Source: Halovenus halobia
GTDB lineage: Archaea; Halobacteriota; Halobacteria; Halobacteriales; Haloarculaceae
DNA: 64,000 nucleotides
NCBI RefSeq assembly: GCF_051414135.1
Contig: NZ_JBLKOA010000001.1
Span: 1,240,001-1,304,000 of the forward strand
Reading direction: 5' to 3'
Part shown: piece after piece, positions 7,617 to 16,983 of the stretch
How the letters are laid out: each line of letters starts with the position of its first letter
Position numbering within the stretch: position 1 is the stretch's first letter
Program-made: the position numbers and the translations under genes
Notes under the pieces: generated by a model
Told to the model about the DNA's origin: nothing
The model's input: the letters and a program-made list of their open reading frames with translations, nothing else
Database searches by the model: none

Positions 7617-8954
7617 ATGCGCGTCGTGATTATCGGTGCAGGTGAAGTTGGAACGTCGATTGCCAGCAACCTCTCCAGCGACCACGACGTGGTCGTGATC
7701 GAGAACGACGAAGAGCGTGCCGAGCAACTCAAATTCGAGTTCGACGTGCTCGCGATAGCCGGCGACGGCACCTCGATGGCGGTACAAGAGGAAGCCAACG
7801 TCGGCGAGGCCGACATGTTCATCGCCTGTACCGACAACGACCGAACGAATCTCGTCGCCTGCGGGACGGCAAAGACGCTGGGTGACCCCTTTACGATTGC
7901 CCGGGTTAAATCGATCGAGTATCTCCGGACGTGGGACCGCAAACACGGGGCCTTCGGCGCGGACCACGTCGTCTGTTCTGACCTGCTGACTGCCGAGAAT
8001 ATCGTCCGCGTGATTGGGCTCCCAACCGCAATCGACCTCGACCTGTTCGTGGGCGGGACGGTCCACATGGCCGAGTTCGAGATTGTCGAAGGTAGTCCCG
8101 TTGCTGGCCAGACCGTCGCCGAAGCCGACCGCTTCGACTCGCTCACCTTCGCCGGCCTCTTCTGTGGCGACGAACTGGTCATTCCGGACGGCGAGACACG
8201 CATCGAGGAAGGGAACCGCGCCGTCGTCATTGGCAGTCCAGAGAGCGTCCGGGCTTTCGGCACCGATATCGCGCCCGATGACGCTGCCGAACGCGCTGAC
8301 GATGTCGTGATTGCTGGCGGCACGGAGATTGGGTATCACACTGCTCGGCTGCTCGAAGAACAGTCGACAAAGCCCCGACTCATCGAAGCCAACGAGTCCC
8401 GTGCCCGTACCCTCGCCGAGGACCTGCCCAACACCGTGGTCATGCAACACGACGCGACCGATACGGACTTTCTCTCCCGCGAGCACGTCGACGAGTCGGA
8501 CGTGTTGATTGCGGCGCTGAACTCCGACGAGCGCAACCTGTTGATTGCAGTCCTCGCTAAGCGACTCGGTGTCAGCCGCGTCATCGCAGTGGTCGACAAC
8601 ACCGAGTACGTCACCTTGTTCAAGGAGATTGGCATCGACGTGGCAATCAACCCCCGAGACGTAACTGCCGAGGATATCACGCGGTTCAGCTTCGAGAACG
8701 TCGCGGAGAATCTGGCCGTCCTCGAAAACGACCAGGCCGAGGTGCTGGAACTACAACTCGAAGCAGACAGTATGATGGTCGGCAAAACAATCATGGCCCT
8801 CGACGAAGAACTCGACGGCCGATTCGTCATCGGCGCAATCACACGCGAGGGCGCGCTCATTACACCGCGTGGTAACACCGAACTTCAGGCCGGTGACAAA
8901 ATCGTGGTCTTCGTCGAAACCAGCTTTGCCGACGAACTGATGGCCGCGGTCTAG
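7617..8954 (+). CDS. trkA: Trk potassium uptake regulatory subunit TrkA
   Basis: A 445-residue peripheral RCK protein with two TrkA-N/TrkA-C units. The first nucleotide-binding motif is IIGAGEVGTSIA at the N terminus; the second half restarts at VVIAGGTEIGYHTA (about 226). It binds NAD(H)/ATP-type ligands and gates the TrkH channel. The ATG at 7617 places the Rossmann strand at residue 2; an earlier upstream start would add an unrelated octapeptide. trkH follows 12 nt downstream on the same strand, forming a trkAH operon divergent from hop. Confidence 0.93.
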   Translation: MRVVIIGAGEVGTSIASNLSSDHDVVVIENDEERAEQLKFEFDVLAIAGDGTSMAVQEEANVGEADMFIACTDNDRTNLVACGTAKTLGDPFTIARVKSIEYLRTWDRKHGAFGADHVVCSDLLTAENIVRVIGLPTAIDLDLFVGGTVHMAEFEIVEGSPVAGQTVAEADRFDSLTFAGLFCGDELVIPDGETRIEEGNRAVVIGSPESVRAFGTDIAPDDAAERADDVVIAGGTEIGYHTARLLEEQSTKPRLIEANESRARTLAEDLPNTVVMQHDATDTDFLSREHVDESDVLIAALNSDERNLLIAVLAKRLGVSRVIAVVDNTEYVTLFKEIGIDVAINPRDVTAEDITRFSFENVAENLAVLENDQAEVLELQLEADSMMVGKTIMALDEELDGRFVIGAITREGALITPRGNTELQAGDKIVVFVETSFADELMAAV

Positions 8955-8966
8955 CGACGTCCTCAT

Positions 8967-10481
8967 ATGTCCTCTCTGCCCAGAATCCGTGTCAACGTGG
9001 GTGCAAGCCTCGACTTGACTGGTACGGTACTGGTCTATCTAGCCGTACCGATGGTCTTCCCGCTCGGGATTGCTGTCTACTACAGCGAGGCGCTGTTGCC
9101 CTTCGTTGTGGGAATTGCAGCGACACTCGTTCTCGGCGGTGGGATGAGTCTGCTGGGCGACCGGGAGGCAAATCTTGGGCCACGAGAGGCCTTTCTCGCC
9201 GTTGCGCTGATCTGGTTGCTCGTTGCTGCAGTCGGTGCGATTCCGTTTGTCGTCGCCGGGAACGGCACGATTGCGGGACCGATTAACGCTATGTTCGAGG
9301 CGATGAGCGGGCTGACGACGACCGGCGGGACGGTCTTTCAGGATTTCTCGGTCCACGGGAAGTCGATTCTGATGTGGCGACAGCTCATCCAGTGGCTCGG
9401 CGGGCTCGGAATTCTGATTCTCGCCACCGCACTGTTGTCTTCGCTGGGGGTTGGTGGGGCGCAACTGATGGAGACTGAGACTCAGACCACCAACGTCGAC
9501 AAACTCACGCCGCAGATTTCGGAGACAGCCCAACTCATCTGGGGGCTGTATATTGGCATTACTGCCCTCGCTGTCCTCGTCTATTACGGACTTGGGCTTA
9601 CCGGCCTCGCCCCGAATATGGGGCTGTACAACGCTGTTGCCCACGCCTTTACGTCGGTCGCGACGGCTGGATTCTCGCCCGAACCGGAGAGTGCCGCGGC
9701 GTTTGCCCCCGCCGCACAGTGGGCGATGATTCCGTTCATGCTCGTGGGGTCGACAAACTTCGTCCTGCTGTATCTGTTTATCAACGGCCAGCCGATGCGT
9801 CTCCTTCGCAACGAGGAATTTCACTTCTATCTGGGGACGGTTGCCGTTTTTACGACGATCGTTATCAGTGCGCTGGTAATTGACCCCACAATCAATTTCG
9901 GGCCCGAGGGGACGATCCGCCACGCGCTGTTCAACATCACCTCGATTATTACGACAACGGGCTATGCGAGCACTGACTACACGCTCTGGTCGTCCACTGG
10001 CCAGCACATGATTTTCGTCTCGATGTTTCTCGGCGGGATGGTCGGTTCGACGACCTGCTCGATAAAATCGCTCCGGTGGCTCGTTGCGCTGAAATCGCTG
10101 CGACGGTCGCTGTACACCAGTATCCATCCCGAAGCGATTCGCCCGGTCCGCATCTCGGACGAGTCGGTTGAGGAGTCGACGATTCGGGATATCTACGCCT
10201 ACCTGCTGTTGAGTCTGATTATCTTCTTCCTGCTCACAATCGTCATTGTCGTCGACGCCCAGCGACTCTCGGGGGTGACCGTCTCGGAGTTCGACGCAAT
10301 GGGTGCGGCGGCCTCGACGTTCCTGAACATCGGTCCTGCCTTCGGCGCGGCCGGCCCCTTCGGAACCTACGACATCTTCCCGACAAGCACGAAACTCGTC
10401 CTGATCGTGTTGATGTGGATTGGTCGTATCGAGATAATTCCTGTACTCGTCCTGTTCACGAAGTCATTCTGGACCTCGTGA
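8967..10481 (+). CDS. trkH: Trk potassium transporter subunit TrkH
   Basis: A 504-residue membrane transporter with the four pore-loop repeats of the TrkH/KtrB family. The first filter is SGLTTTGG (about 115-121), the second SVATAGFS (230-237), the third ITTTGYAS (328-335), and the fourth FLNIGPAFG. The usual glycine-rich loop GSTGGGIK between repeats 3 and 4 reads GSTTCSIK (360-367), so three glycines are replaced. The gene follows trkA and abuts the oppositely oriented RCK channel gene with no gap. Potassium uptake supports the salt-in strategy. Confidence 0.92.
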   Translation: MSSLPRIRVNVGASLDLTGTVLVYLAVPMVFPLGIAVYYSEALLPFVVGIAATLVLGGGMSLLGDREANLGPREAFLAVALIWLLVAAVGAIPFVVAGNGTIAGPINAMFEAMSGLTTTGGTVFQDFSVHGKSILMWRQLIQWLGGLGILILATALLSSLGVGGAQLMETETQTTNVDKLTPQISETAQLIWGLYIGITALAVLVYYGLGLTGLAPNMGLYNAVAHAFTSVATAGFSPEPESAAAFAPAAQWAMIPFMLVGSTNFVLLYLFINGQPMRLLRNEEFHFYLGTVAVFTTIVISALVIDPTINFGPEGTIRHALFNITSIITTTGYASTDYTLWSSTGQHMIFVSMFLGGMVGSTTCSIKSLRWLVALKSLRRSLYTSIHPEAIRPVRISDESVEESTIRDIYAYLLLSLIIFFLLTIVIVVDAQRLSGVTVSEFDAMGAAASTFLNIGPAFGAAGPFGTYDIFPTSTKLVLIVLMWIGRIEIIPVLVLFTKSFWTS

Positions 10482-12116
10482 TCAGGTGAACCGTTCCTCG
10501 AACTCTCGGAGGTTGTCGTCGGTCCCGACGACGATGAGTTCGTCACTGGCGGTGATTGTCGTGTCAGGGCCGATCTCAGTCTGTGTCTCGTCACCGCGCT
10601 CGATTGCGATTACAGTACAGCCAGTTCTGTCACGAATGTTCGCGGTGGCAACTGTTTGTCCGTCGAGTTCTGGCGCCCTGAGTCGGCGGACCTCGACCTG
10701 CTGGTCGACCGACAGGCGGTCCCGGTCGTCCAGCAGATATGACGTTGACATCCGCCCGGTGACCGTCGCGAGCGAAAGCACGTAGTCAGCACCCGCCCGG
10801 TAGGTTTTGGAGCTGTTTGCGTTGTCGTCGACGCGGGTGATTATTTCCACGTCCGGCGCTAGATCCCGAACCATCAGCGTCGCGAACTCGGTCATCGTAT
10901 CGCCCGGCAGCGCGAGTACGACAGTCTGTGCGTCTGCGACGCCCGCCTGTTCGAGTATCTCTGGCTCGGTTGCGTCTCCAACTACATCGACCGCTGGTTT
11001 CTCCTCGATGTCGACGACTGTGTGCGTAATTCCGGCCTCACTGAGGGCGTTTGCGACTGTTCGACCGACTGCGCCGTGGCCGACGACGACTGTCCGCCCG
11101 GCCTGGAACCGTCGAACTGAGGACTGGGTCATCTCGACCAGCGCCGTGAGCTGGTCTGGTCGGCCAGAGACGAGTAATACCGTCCCGGGTGGCAGTTCAG
11201 TCTTCGGTTCGGGTGAGGGGACGAACTCGCCGCGGATCCACGCGCCGACGACGTTGACGCCTGACTGCTCGCGGACCGTGCTGTCGGCAAGTGTCGTGCC
11301 AGCAAGGTCGCTACCGTGGCGAATCGATACCTCGACAAGTTCGAGGTCACCGTTGATTTCGATGGCCTCGTCGACTTCCGACTGCAGTGCGGTGGTTACT
11401 TTCTGGGCGAGACTCTGGCCGAGAAGCTGTCGCGGCGAGAGGACGTGGTCAGCGCCCGCGAGCCGGTGATATTTCGCCAGTTCTGGCTCTTCGACGACGC
11501 TGACCACTGACACGTCCTCGGCAACTTCCTTGGCGGCCAGGACGATGCTGGCGTCGACCTGGTCGGAGACGTCTGCGAACAGCGCCCGGGCCGTCGAGAG
11601 CCCCGCAGCGGTCAGCCCCGCCGTCGACTCCGGGTCGGCCCTGATAGCCCGGTGACCGTTCTCGACGAGTTCGTCCGCGCGTTCGCGGTCGCGTTCGACG
11701 ATGACATAGGGCACATTCTGTGCGTCGAGGTCAGCAATGAGTTCCTGCGTGCGGGAGGTGTACGAACAGATGACCACGTGGTCGCTCAGGTCGGTTTCGA
11801 GTTCTGTCGGCGCAGATGTCGACAGTGCTTGCTCGAGTACCGGTCCGACGAACACTGGCAATGTCCCGACCAGCAGTGCCATCCCCAGCAGGTCAGTGAC
11901 CGCGATGTAGAGGTTCATCTGTGGGCTGTCCCACGGTGCCGACCCGCCGAAGCCGGTGGTGGTGAACATCTCGACGGCGAACTGAAACGCCTCCAGAAAC
12001 GTCCGTGGCTCGCCCTCGTAGACGCGCATCCCGCGCATATAGCCAAGCGCCGTCAACACCAGGGCTACCGAAACGAAGCCAATATACCCCAGCGCACGGC
12101 GCTTCCACCTATCCAT
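10482..12116 (-). CDS. two-TM potassium channel with tandem RCK (TrkA-N/C) domains
   Basis: A 544-residue protein. Two N-terminal membrane helices flank a pore loop with the filter TTTGFG (residues 52-57), a GFG variant of the potassium signature. Then come two cytoplasmic RCK units. The first lacks a canonical glycine motif (VVICSYTSRTQ); the second has VVVGHGAVGRTVA. Each is followed by a TrkA-C type segment. It would be a ligand-gated potassium channel. The ATG at 12116 (MDRWKRR) is preferred; a start five codons earlier is possible. It lies between two trkH genes. Confidence 0.88.
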   Translation of the reverse strand: MDRWKRRALGYIGFVSVALVLTALGYMRGMRVYEGEPRTFLEAFQFAVEMFTTTGFGGSAPWDSPQMNLYIAVTDLLGMALLVGTLPVFVGPVLEQALSTSAPTELETDLSDHVVICSYTSRTQELIADLDAQNVPYVIVERDRERADELVENGHRAIRADPESTAGLTAAGLSTARALFADVSDQVDASIVLAAKEVAEDVSVVSVVEEPELAKYHRLAGADHVLSPRQLLGQSLAQKVTTALQSEVDEAIEINGDLELVEVSIRHGSDLAGTTLADSTVREQSGVNVVGAWIRGEFVPSPEPKTELPPGTVLLVSGRPDQLTALVEMTQSSVRRFQAGRTVVVGHGAVGRTVANALSEAGITHTVVDIEEKPAVDVVGDATEPEILEQAGVADAQTVVLALPGDTMTEFATLMVRDLAPDVEIITRVDDNANSSKTYRAGADYVLSLATVTGRMSTSYLLDDRDRLSVDQQVEVRRLRAPELDGQTVATANIRDRTGCTVIAIERGDETQTEIGPDTTITASDELIVVGTDDNLREFEERFT

Positions 12117-12162
12117 ACCGGCTGGACGCAACGCTCGTATTAAAACTCCGTGACTGCTCCGG

Positions 12163-13695
12163 TCACCGCCCCCAGAAGGAGCCGGTGAACATCGCCAGCA
12201 CGGGGATAATTTCCAGCCGCCCCAGCCACATGAACAGAATCATGAGCACCTTCGAGCTGTTCGGGAACGCGGTGTAACTCCCGAAGGGACCGACTGGGCC
12301 GAATCCGGGCCCGATGTTCCCGACAGTTGCGAGACTGGCGCTCAGCGCGTCGATTGGGGCCAGCGAGAGGTCTGCGGTCCGGCCCGCGTCGATTGCGAAG
12401 ATAACCATCCCGACGGCAACCAGGACGATGTACAAGAGTGTGAAGGCGAGGACGCCCCGGACAGCGTCCTCGTCGACGACCTGGCTCCCGAGTCTGATTG
12501 GCTGTACCGTGTCCGGCCGCGCCGTGGTATTCAGCTCTCGTTTCGCCGTCTTGATGACGATGAGCCACCGGACGACCTTGATTCCCCCGCCGGTCGACCC
12601 CGCAGAACCGCCGATGAACATCGCAAACAGCAACAGAATCTGGACGCTCGAATCCCACTGCGCGAAGTCACTCGTCGCGTAGCCCGTCGAGTTCATCAGC
12701 GAGCCAATCTGGAACGCCGCCTGTCGCGCCGCATTCTCGAGTTCGCCAGCGGTCTGGCCGCCGAGTTCGCCGAGTGCCGGTGCCGCGCCCGCATACAGCA
12801 AGCCAGCGAGCACGACCGTAATCGTCACGAGCGCGCCGAGATACGCACGGAATTCGGGGTCTTCGGCGACGATGCTGAGCTTCCCGTTTCGCAGATACCA
12901 GAAGAGTGCGAAGTTCGTGCCTGCCACGACCATGAACGGGACGAACAGCCACTGAACGATTGGCTGGAAGGCAGCGATACTGTTGCCTTTCGGCGAGAAC
13001 CCGCCGGTCGGAAGCGTCGAAAAGCCGTGAGCAATGGCGTTGTAGAGGTTCATCTCCGGGGCCAGCCCGGAGTAGTGCAGCGCCGTCATCAGGAACATAA
13101 ACAGCAGCGTGAATGCGAGATAGACGAGCCAGAGCACGCGTGCAGTTTCGGCAATTCGTGGGGTAAGTTTCTGTAATTCGGGGCCGGGAGCCTCCCGCTG
13201 CATCAACTGTGAGCCGTTGACCGCGATTTCGGGGAGAATAGCGATCATCAACACGATGATTCCCATGCCGCCGAGCCACTGGGTGAGCTGTCGCCAGATC
13301 ATGATGGCGTGTGAGTGCTGGTCCGTCGAGATTTCGCCCAGCACCGTTGCGCCGGTCGTCGTGAAGCCGCTCATCGACTCGAAGACGGCGTTGATTGGAT
13401 TCGCAATTGTGCCCGTTCCGGCGATGATGTACGGCACCGCACCGACGAGTGCGGCTCCGAGCCACGCCAGCGCAACCAGCAACATCGCCGCTGGCGGTTT
13501 GAGGTCTCGGTCGTCGCCGAGTTGCTCCAGCCCGAATCCGACGGCGACGGCAATCGCCATCGAGGCGAGAAAGACCATCGTATCCTCGCCGTAGACGAGG
13601 CTCGTCACCAGTGGCACGACCATCGCGACTGCGAGCCACTTGATGACCGTCCCGGTCAGCGCGACACTCTGTCGCCAGTCGACGTAGGTTACCAT
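12163..13695 (-). CDS. trkH: second TrkH-family potassium transporter
   Basis: A 510-residue TrkH/KtrB-type membrane protein with pore loops GFTTTGATV (repeat 1), FSTLPTGGFSP (repeat 2), LMNSTGYATSD (repeat 3) and VGNIGPGFGPVG (repeat 4). Unlike the first TrkH in the window it keeps the intact glycine-rich loop GSTGGGIK. It lies 46 nt upstream of the RCK channel gene on the same strand, so the two could be expressed together, with the RCK domains acting on either partner. Confidence 0.92.
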   Translation of the reverse strand: MVTYVDWRQSVALTGTVIKWLAVAMVVPLVTSLVYGEDTMVFLASMAIAVAVGFGLEQLGDDRDLKPPAAMLLVALAWLGAALVGAVPYIIAGTGTIANPINAVFESMSGFTTTGATVLGEISTDQHSHAIMIWRQLTQWLGGMGIIVLMIAILPEIAVNGSQLMQREAPGPELQKLTPRIAETARVLWLVYLAFTLLFMFLMTALHYSGLAPEMNLYNAIAHGFSTLPTGGFSPKGNSIAAFQPIVQWLFVPFMVVAGTNFALFWYLRNGKLSIVAEDPEFRAYLGALVTITVVLAGLLYAGAAPALGELGGQTAGELENAARQAAFQIGSLMNSTGYATSDFAQWDSSVQILLLFAMFIGGSAGSTGGGIKVVRWLIVIKTAKRELNTTARPDTVQPIRLGSQVVDEDAVRGVLAFTLLYIVLVAVGMVIFAIDAGRTADLSLAPIDALSASLATVGNIGPGFGPVGPFGSYTAFPNSSKVLMILFMWLGRLEIIPVLAMFTGSFWGR

Positions 13696-13798
13696 ATCAA
13701 TTCGTCCGACACCACAGGCGAGTTGTATGCTGAGTGTGTGAGGCGGAGGGAAATATTTGCCGGACTCCTATTCCGGCTACTTGACCCGAATACGAGCG

Positions 13799-13806
13799 TT
13801 TTTATA
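13799..13806 (+). promoter_or_regulatory. TATA box of the PKD-domain surface protein gene
   Basis: TTTTTATA centred about 30 nt before the ATG at 13833, indicating a leaderless transcript and supporting ATG 13833 over the TTG three codons earlier. Confidence 0.6.
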
Positions 13807-13832
13807 CAAACAGAGATGGATTTTTGCCTGAC

Positions 13833-15614
13833 ATGACTGGCCGCTCTGTGAGCGTCATCCTCGCTGGCTGTCTGCTCGCAATTCTCTGTGTCGGGGTCGG
13901 GTCTGTCGGCGCCTCGGCCGACGGCACTCCGACCGCCTCTGGGACCGCCGTGGTCGATACGAACGACTCCCAGCCGTTTGCCGAGGCGGGGTTGGACCAG
14001 ACTGTTCCCGTCGGTGCTGTCGTCTATCTCGACGCCTACGGCTCACGCGCGGCCGAGGGCAGTCTCGCCGCCTACCGGTGGCGTATCGAGCACCCGAACG
14101 GAACGACGATATCGCCAGCTTGCCCGCGGTGTGAGCGCACACAGTTTCGCCCGACAGAGAGTGGTGGGTACGTGGTCAATCTGACAGTCGAAGACAAGGG
14201 AGGCCACACCGCCACTGATACGATGTACGTCACTGTTCAGGCGGGAACACCGCCGAACGCGACGCTTGCCGGTCCCGACAAGATGGGTATCAACGAGACA
14301 GCGCAGTTCGACCTCGACGCGCGGGCAGTTGTCGGACAACTGCAATCTGTCGAGTGGTACGTCAATGGTGGGTATCGTCGCGGTGAGTTTCTCGACACCG
14401 ACAGTATCACGCGCTCGCTGTCGTTCGCGCCGAACACGACGGGCCGCCACGTCATCATGACAGTCGTTCGGGACGACAACGGTACCGCACGAACAGTGCG
14501 CCAAGCTGTAACGGTTCGTGACTCGGCCACCTTCGCAGTCGACATCTACGCTGCGCCGGCGGAACTCTCCTATTCGCGTCGATATTGGAGTGGGACGAAG
14601 ACGACCCGCACAGCGGTTCCTGCTGGCGAGGAAGTTAAGCCAGCCTTCACCGTTACAAATACCGGCTCAAAAGCGGATACGCAGACGATTGCTGTTACGT
14701 TCCCAGGAGCGACTGGTCGCTTGCTAAAGGCGCAACGTATCACGCTTGCACCAGGAGAGACAAAGAAATTCCCAGAACTGGGCACAGGTGGTGGTAGCTA
14801 CGAATTTGGCGACTACTTCGACTTCAGCGTAGCCTCCACACTCTCAGGCCCACAAACACTTGAGGTGGAAAGTGAGTCCGACAAAGATACGCTCACCGTC
14901 GATGTCTACGACCCAGCCAGTTTCTCCGTCAACCTCAAACAAGTCGAACTCACCCCCTTTGGGACGCAGCACAAGGCTACGATACAAGTCACGAACACTG
15001 GTAGCAGAGCCGACACTCAGGATATCAAGTGGACGACCGACCGCCCTAGCCGCGTCGGCTTCGGCGGGACTGCCGAATACGACCTCAATCTCAACCCTGG
15101 TGAGTCCCAGACGTTTACGTGGAAAACGACCCTCTTCGACACCACCAAAGACAACACGCTGACGGTTCGGTCTAACGACGACAGCGATTCAGCGCCGATT
15201 CCAGATACCGGCGGCGGTGGCGGCGGTGGCGGCGGTGGTGGTGGCTGTGATCAACCAGACAACTGTCTCTACGTCGGTACCAACTTGAACAACGCCGAAA
15301 TCGAAGCAGGAACCTACGAAAACTTCGATGTGGAAGCTCAGATTGGTGCCGACACCACACACAAACAAGCAACGTGGATATCGATGACCGATAGCGAACA
15401 TCCGTACAAAGTCTCACCCTCAAAAGTAAGTGGCAGCTACAGTGGTAGCAAAGGCAGTGTTAAGAATAGCAATCAGTTCTTAGAGGGTTTTGACGCCGAC
15501 GCAGATGCGCGTGGCAGAGTGTTCCTCGACGTCGGGGATAATATCTCGGGCTGGGGTCCGGCTCATTTCGATATTATTCCATCTGGTGACGACGACGGTC
15601 CAGGCCCCAGATAG
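13833..15614 (+). CDS. secreted PKD/CARDB-like repeat protein
   Basis: A 593-residue exported protein. Residues 1-31 form a signal peptide (MTGRSVSVI, then a hydrophobic core, then ASA). Next come two PKD-like modules (about 45-120 and 128-205) and two related beta repeats with NTGSKADTQ and NTGSRADTQ (about 250-430) of CARDB type. A pure glycine linker of about 11 residues follows (near 456-467), and then a C-terminal module opening with a CDQPDNC disulfide-like pair. There is no membrane anchor at the C terminus. The second half of the gene is richer in A/T and uses codons the first half avoids, suggesting a mosaic origin. Likely a cell-surface adhesin or exoprotein. Confidence 0.8.
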   Translation: MTGRSVSVILAGCLLAILCVGVGSVGASADGTPTASGTAVVDTNDSQPFAEAGLDQTVPVGAVVYLDAYGSRAAEGSLAAYRWRIEHPNGTTISPACPRCERTQFRPTESGGYVVNLTVEDKGGHTATDTMYVTVQAGTPPNATLAGPDKMGINETAQFDLDARAVVGQLQSVEWYVNGGYRRGEFLDTDSITRSLSFAPNTTGRHVIMTVVRDDNGTARTVRQAVTVRDSATFAVDIYAAPAELSYSRRYWSGTKTTRTAVPAGEEVKPAFTVTNTGSKADTQTIAVTFPGATGRLLKAQRITLAPGETKKFPELGTGGGSYEFGDYFDFSVASTLSGPQTLEVESESDKDTLTVDVYDPASFSVNLKQVELTPFGTQHKATIQVTNTGSRADTQDIKWTTDRPSRVGFGGTAEYDLNLNPGESQTFTWKTTLFDTTKDNTLTVRSNDDSDSAPIPDTGGGGGGGGGGGGCDQPDNCLYVGTNLNNAEIEAGTYENFDVEAQIGADTTHKQATWISMTDSEHPYKVSPSKVSGSYSGSKGSVKNSNQFLEGFDADADARGRVFLDVGDNISGWGPAHFDIIPSGDDDGPGPR

Positions 15615-15631
15615 TAGAAATCGTTCGCAAC

Positions 15632-16876
15632 TTACTCTTGAAACCGTTCTGGCAGAGCCTCTATGCTCTCGTTCCCGTGCTTCTTCACTATAGTCACAGA
15701 AGACTCGTATGTCTCAGTCTCGGGGTAGCTGAATGAGGTCACGTACCCCGTTTCTGGGTCGACATTGACGTACACTCCCCAATCATCGCTGTTGAATGAC
15801 TCACGGTCTGCTGGCAGGTAGTACTGGTACACTGTTCCATTCCCGTTTCTTCGCTCAGTCTCCTTCTGGTAAACTCTGTCCTCTACTCCGCCAAGACCTT
15901 CCAGCGGCAGCTTCTCAGCCACACCCCAGTTTTCAGGGCCGAAATCCTGACTGGACTGTTGCCATTCTCCCTTCCCGAAGGTCGTGAGGGATTGGCCCGT
16001 GTCTGCAACATACAGGTTCTTGTATCGCTCCGGTGATGGCGGGTCATCCCATGCGTTGTACAGATTTCCGTCTGTATCCATCTTGGTAATCCCATCAGTG
16101 TATGTCGGGCCATCCTGAATTTCTGCGCGCCACTCCTGGACAAACGCATCTGTCCCCCTGAACTCATGCCCAACCTCAAGCTGGCGCGTAATCGTCTCGC
16201 CCGGCTCTGGCGTGATAGTGAACTCCTTCGGGGGAGCCTGGTCGGGTGTCACCTTGACGGTGTAGGTTTTGTTCGGCGGCAGCTCATCGATGATGAAATT
16301 CGTCGCGTTACTCAGGTCGTACAATTCAACAAGGCTGCTCGTTTCTTTGTTGTAGACACCGACTACTCCCTCGTCAGCCACGCCGAGGTCTATCACTTCG
16401 ACGCTTCCAACGAGGCTCGCGTACTCTGGTTCCTCAGATTCCGTTTCGTTTTCATCACTGTCCGTCTGGTCATCCGAAGAATCGCTGTCGGAGCCGTCGT
16501 CATCACCGCCGCTGTCGGAATCGTCGCTATTCGAGTCGTCAGTCGTATTCTCGTCACCGTCATCACCATCCGGCGTCTCCACAGTGTCTGAACTGTCGTT
16601 GTCGTCCGGCCCATCTTCGACTGGCGTAGGGTCAGTGTCCCCGGCCGGTTCGGTATCGTTCACGTCGCCTGCCGGGCTGTCACCGTCGAGAACGCCGCCA
16701 GTGATAACGAACGCGGCGACGAGGCCGACGACCAGCAGACCGACCGCGACCAGCGCGTACAGTGTGAGACTCGCGCGCTCGCCACGGGCCGAAGTATCTG
16801 TTCGCGGAGAATTACTGTGCGTAGATTGCGAGTCAGCCAACGAGACGGTCCTCGAAACCGAGCTATCCTTACTCAT
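15632..16876 (-). CDS. membrane-anchored acidic hypothetical protein with Asp/Ser-rich stalk
   Basis: A 414-residue protein. A short cytoplasmic N terminus is followed by one membrane helix (about 38-62). Next comes a very acidic low-complexity stalk of Asp, Ser, Glu and Thr (about 65-150), then a C-terminal globular part. That part begins with a small beta module (SLVGSVEVIDLG..., with KTYTVKVTP) resembling carboxypeptidase-regulatory or PEGA-type domains. I do not recognise the rest. It converges with the PKD protein gene, 17 nt apart, so the two surface proteins may be a functional pair. Confidence 0.75.
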   Translation of the reverse strand: MSKDSSVSRTVSLADSQSTHSNSPRTDTSARGERASLTLYALVAVGLLVVGLVAAFVITGGVLDGDSPAGDVNDTEPAGDTDPTPVEDGPDDNDSSDTVETPDGDDGDENTTDDSNSDDSDSGGDDDGSDSDSSDDQTDSDENETESEEPEYASLVGSVEVIDLGVADEGVVGVYNKETSSLVELYDLSNATNFIIDELPPNKTYTVKVTPDQAPPKEFTITPEPGETITRQLEVGHEFRGTDAFVQEWRAEIQDGPTYTDGITKMDTDGNLYNAWDDPPSPERYKNLYVADTGQSLTTFGKGEWQQSSQDFGPENWGVAEKLPLEGLGGVEDRVYQKETERRNGNGTVYQYYLPADRESFNSDDWGVYVNVDPETGYVTSFSYPETETYESSVTIVKKHGNESIEALPERFQE

Positions 16877-16983
16877 CGAGTCACTGTAGTATCATGAAAC
16901 TTCACTTAAAAATATTTCTGAGTCCCGCAGAGCCGCCGACAGCACCCGGATAGTTTTACCACAGCGGCGCGTCACCTTCTCGT

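Noticed and set aside
7485..8486. A 333-codon frame antisense to trkA
   Set aside because: trkA has intact nucleotide-binding motifs across the same DNA; the antisense product matches nothing recognisable.
9039..10127. A 362-codon frame antisense to trkH
   Set aside because: Basic, Arg/Asn-rich, no hydrophobic segments or motif; an antisense shadow of GC-rich codons.
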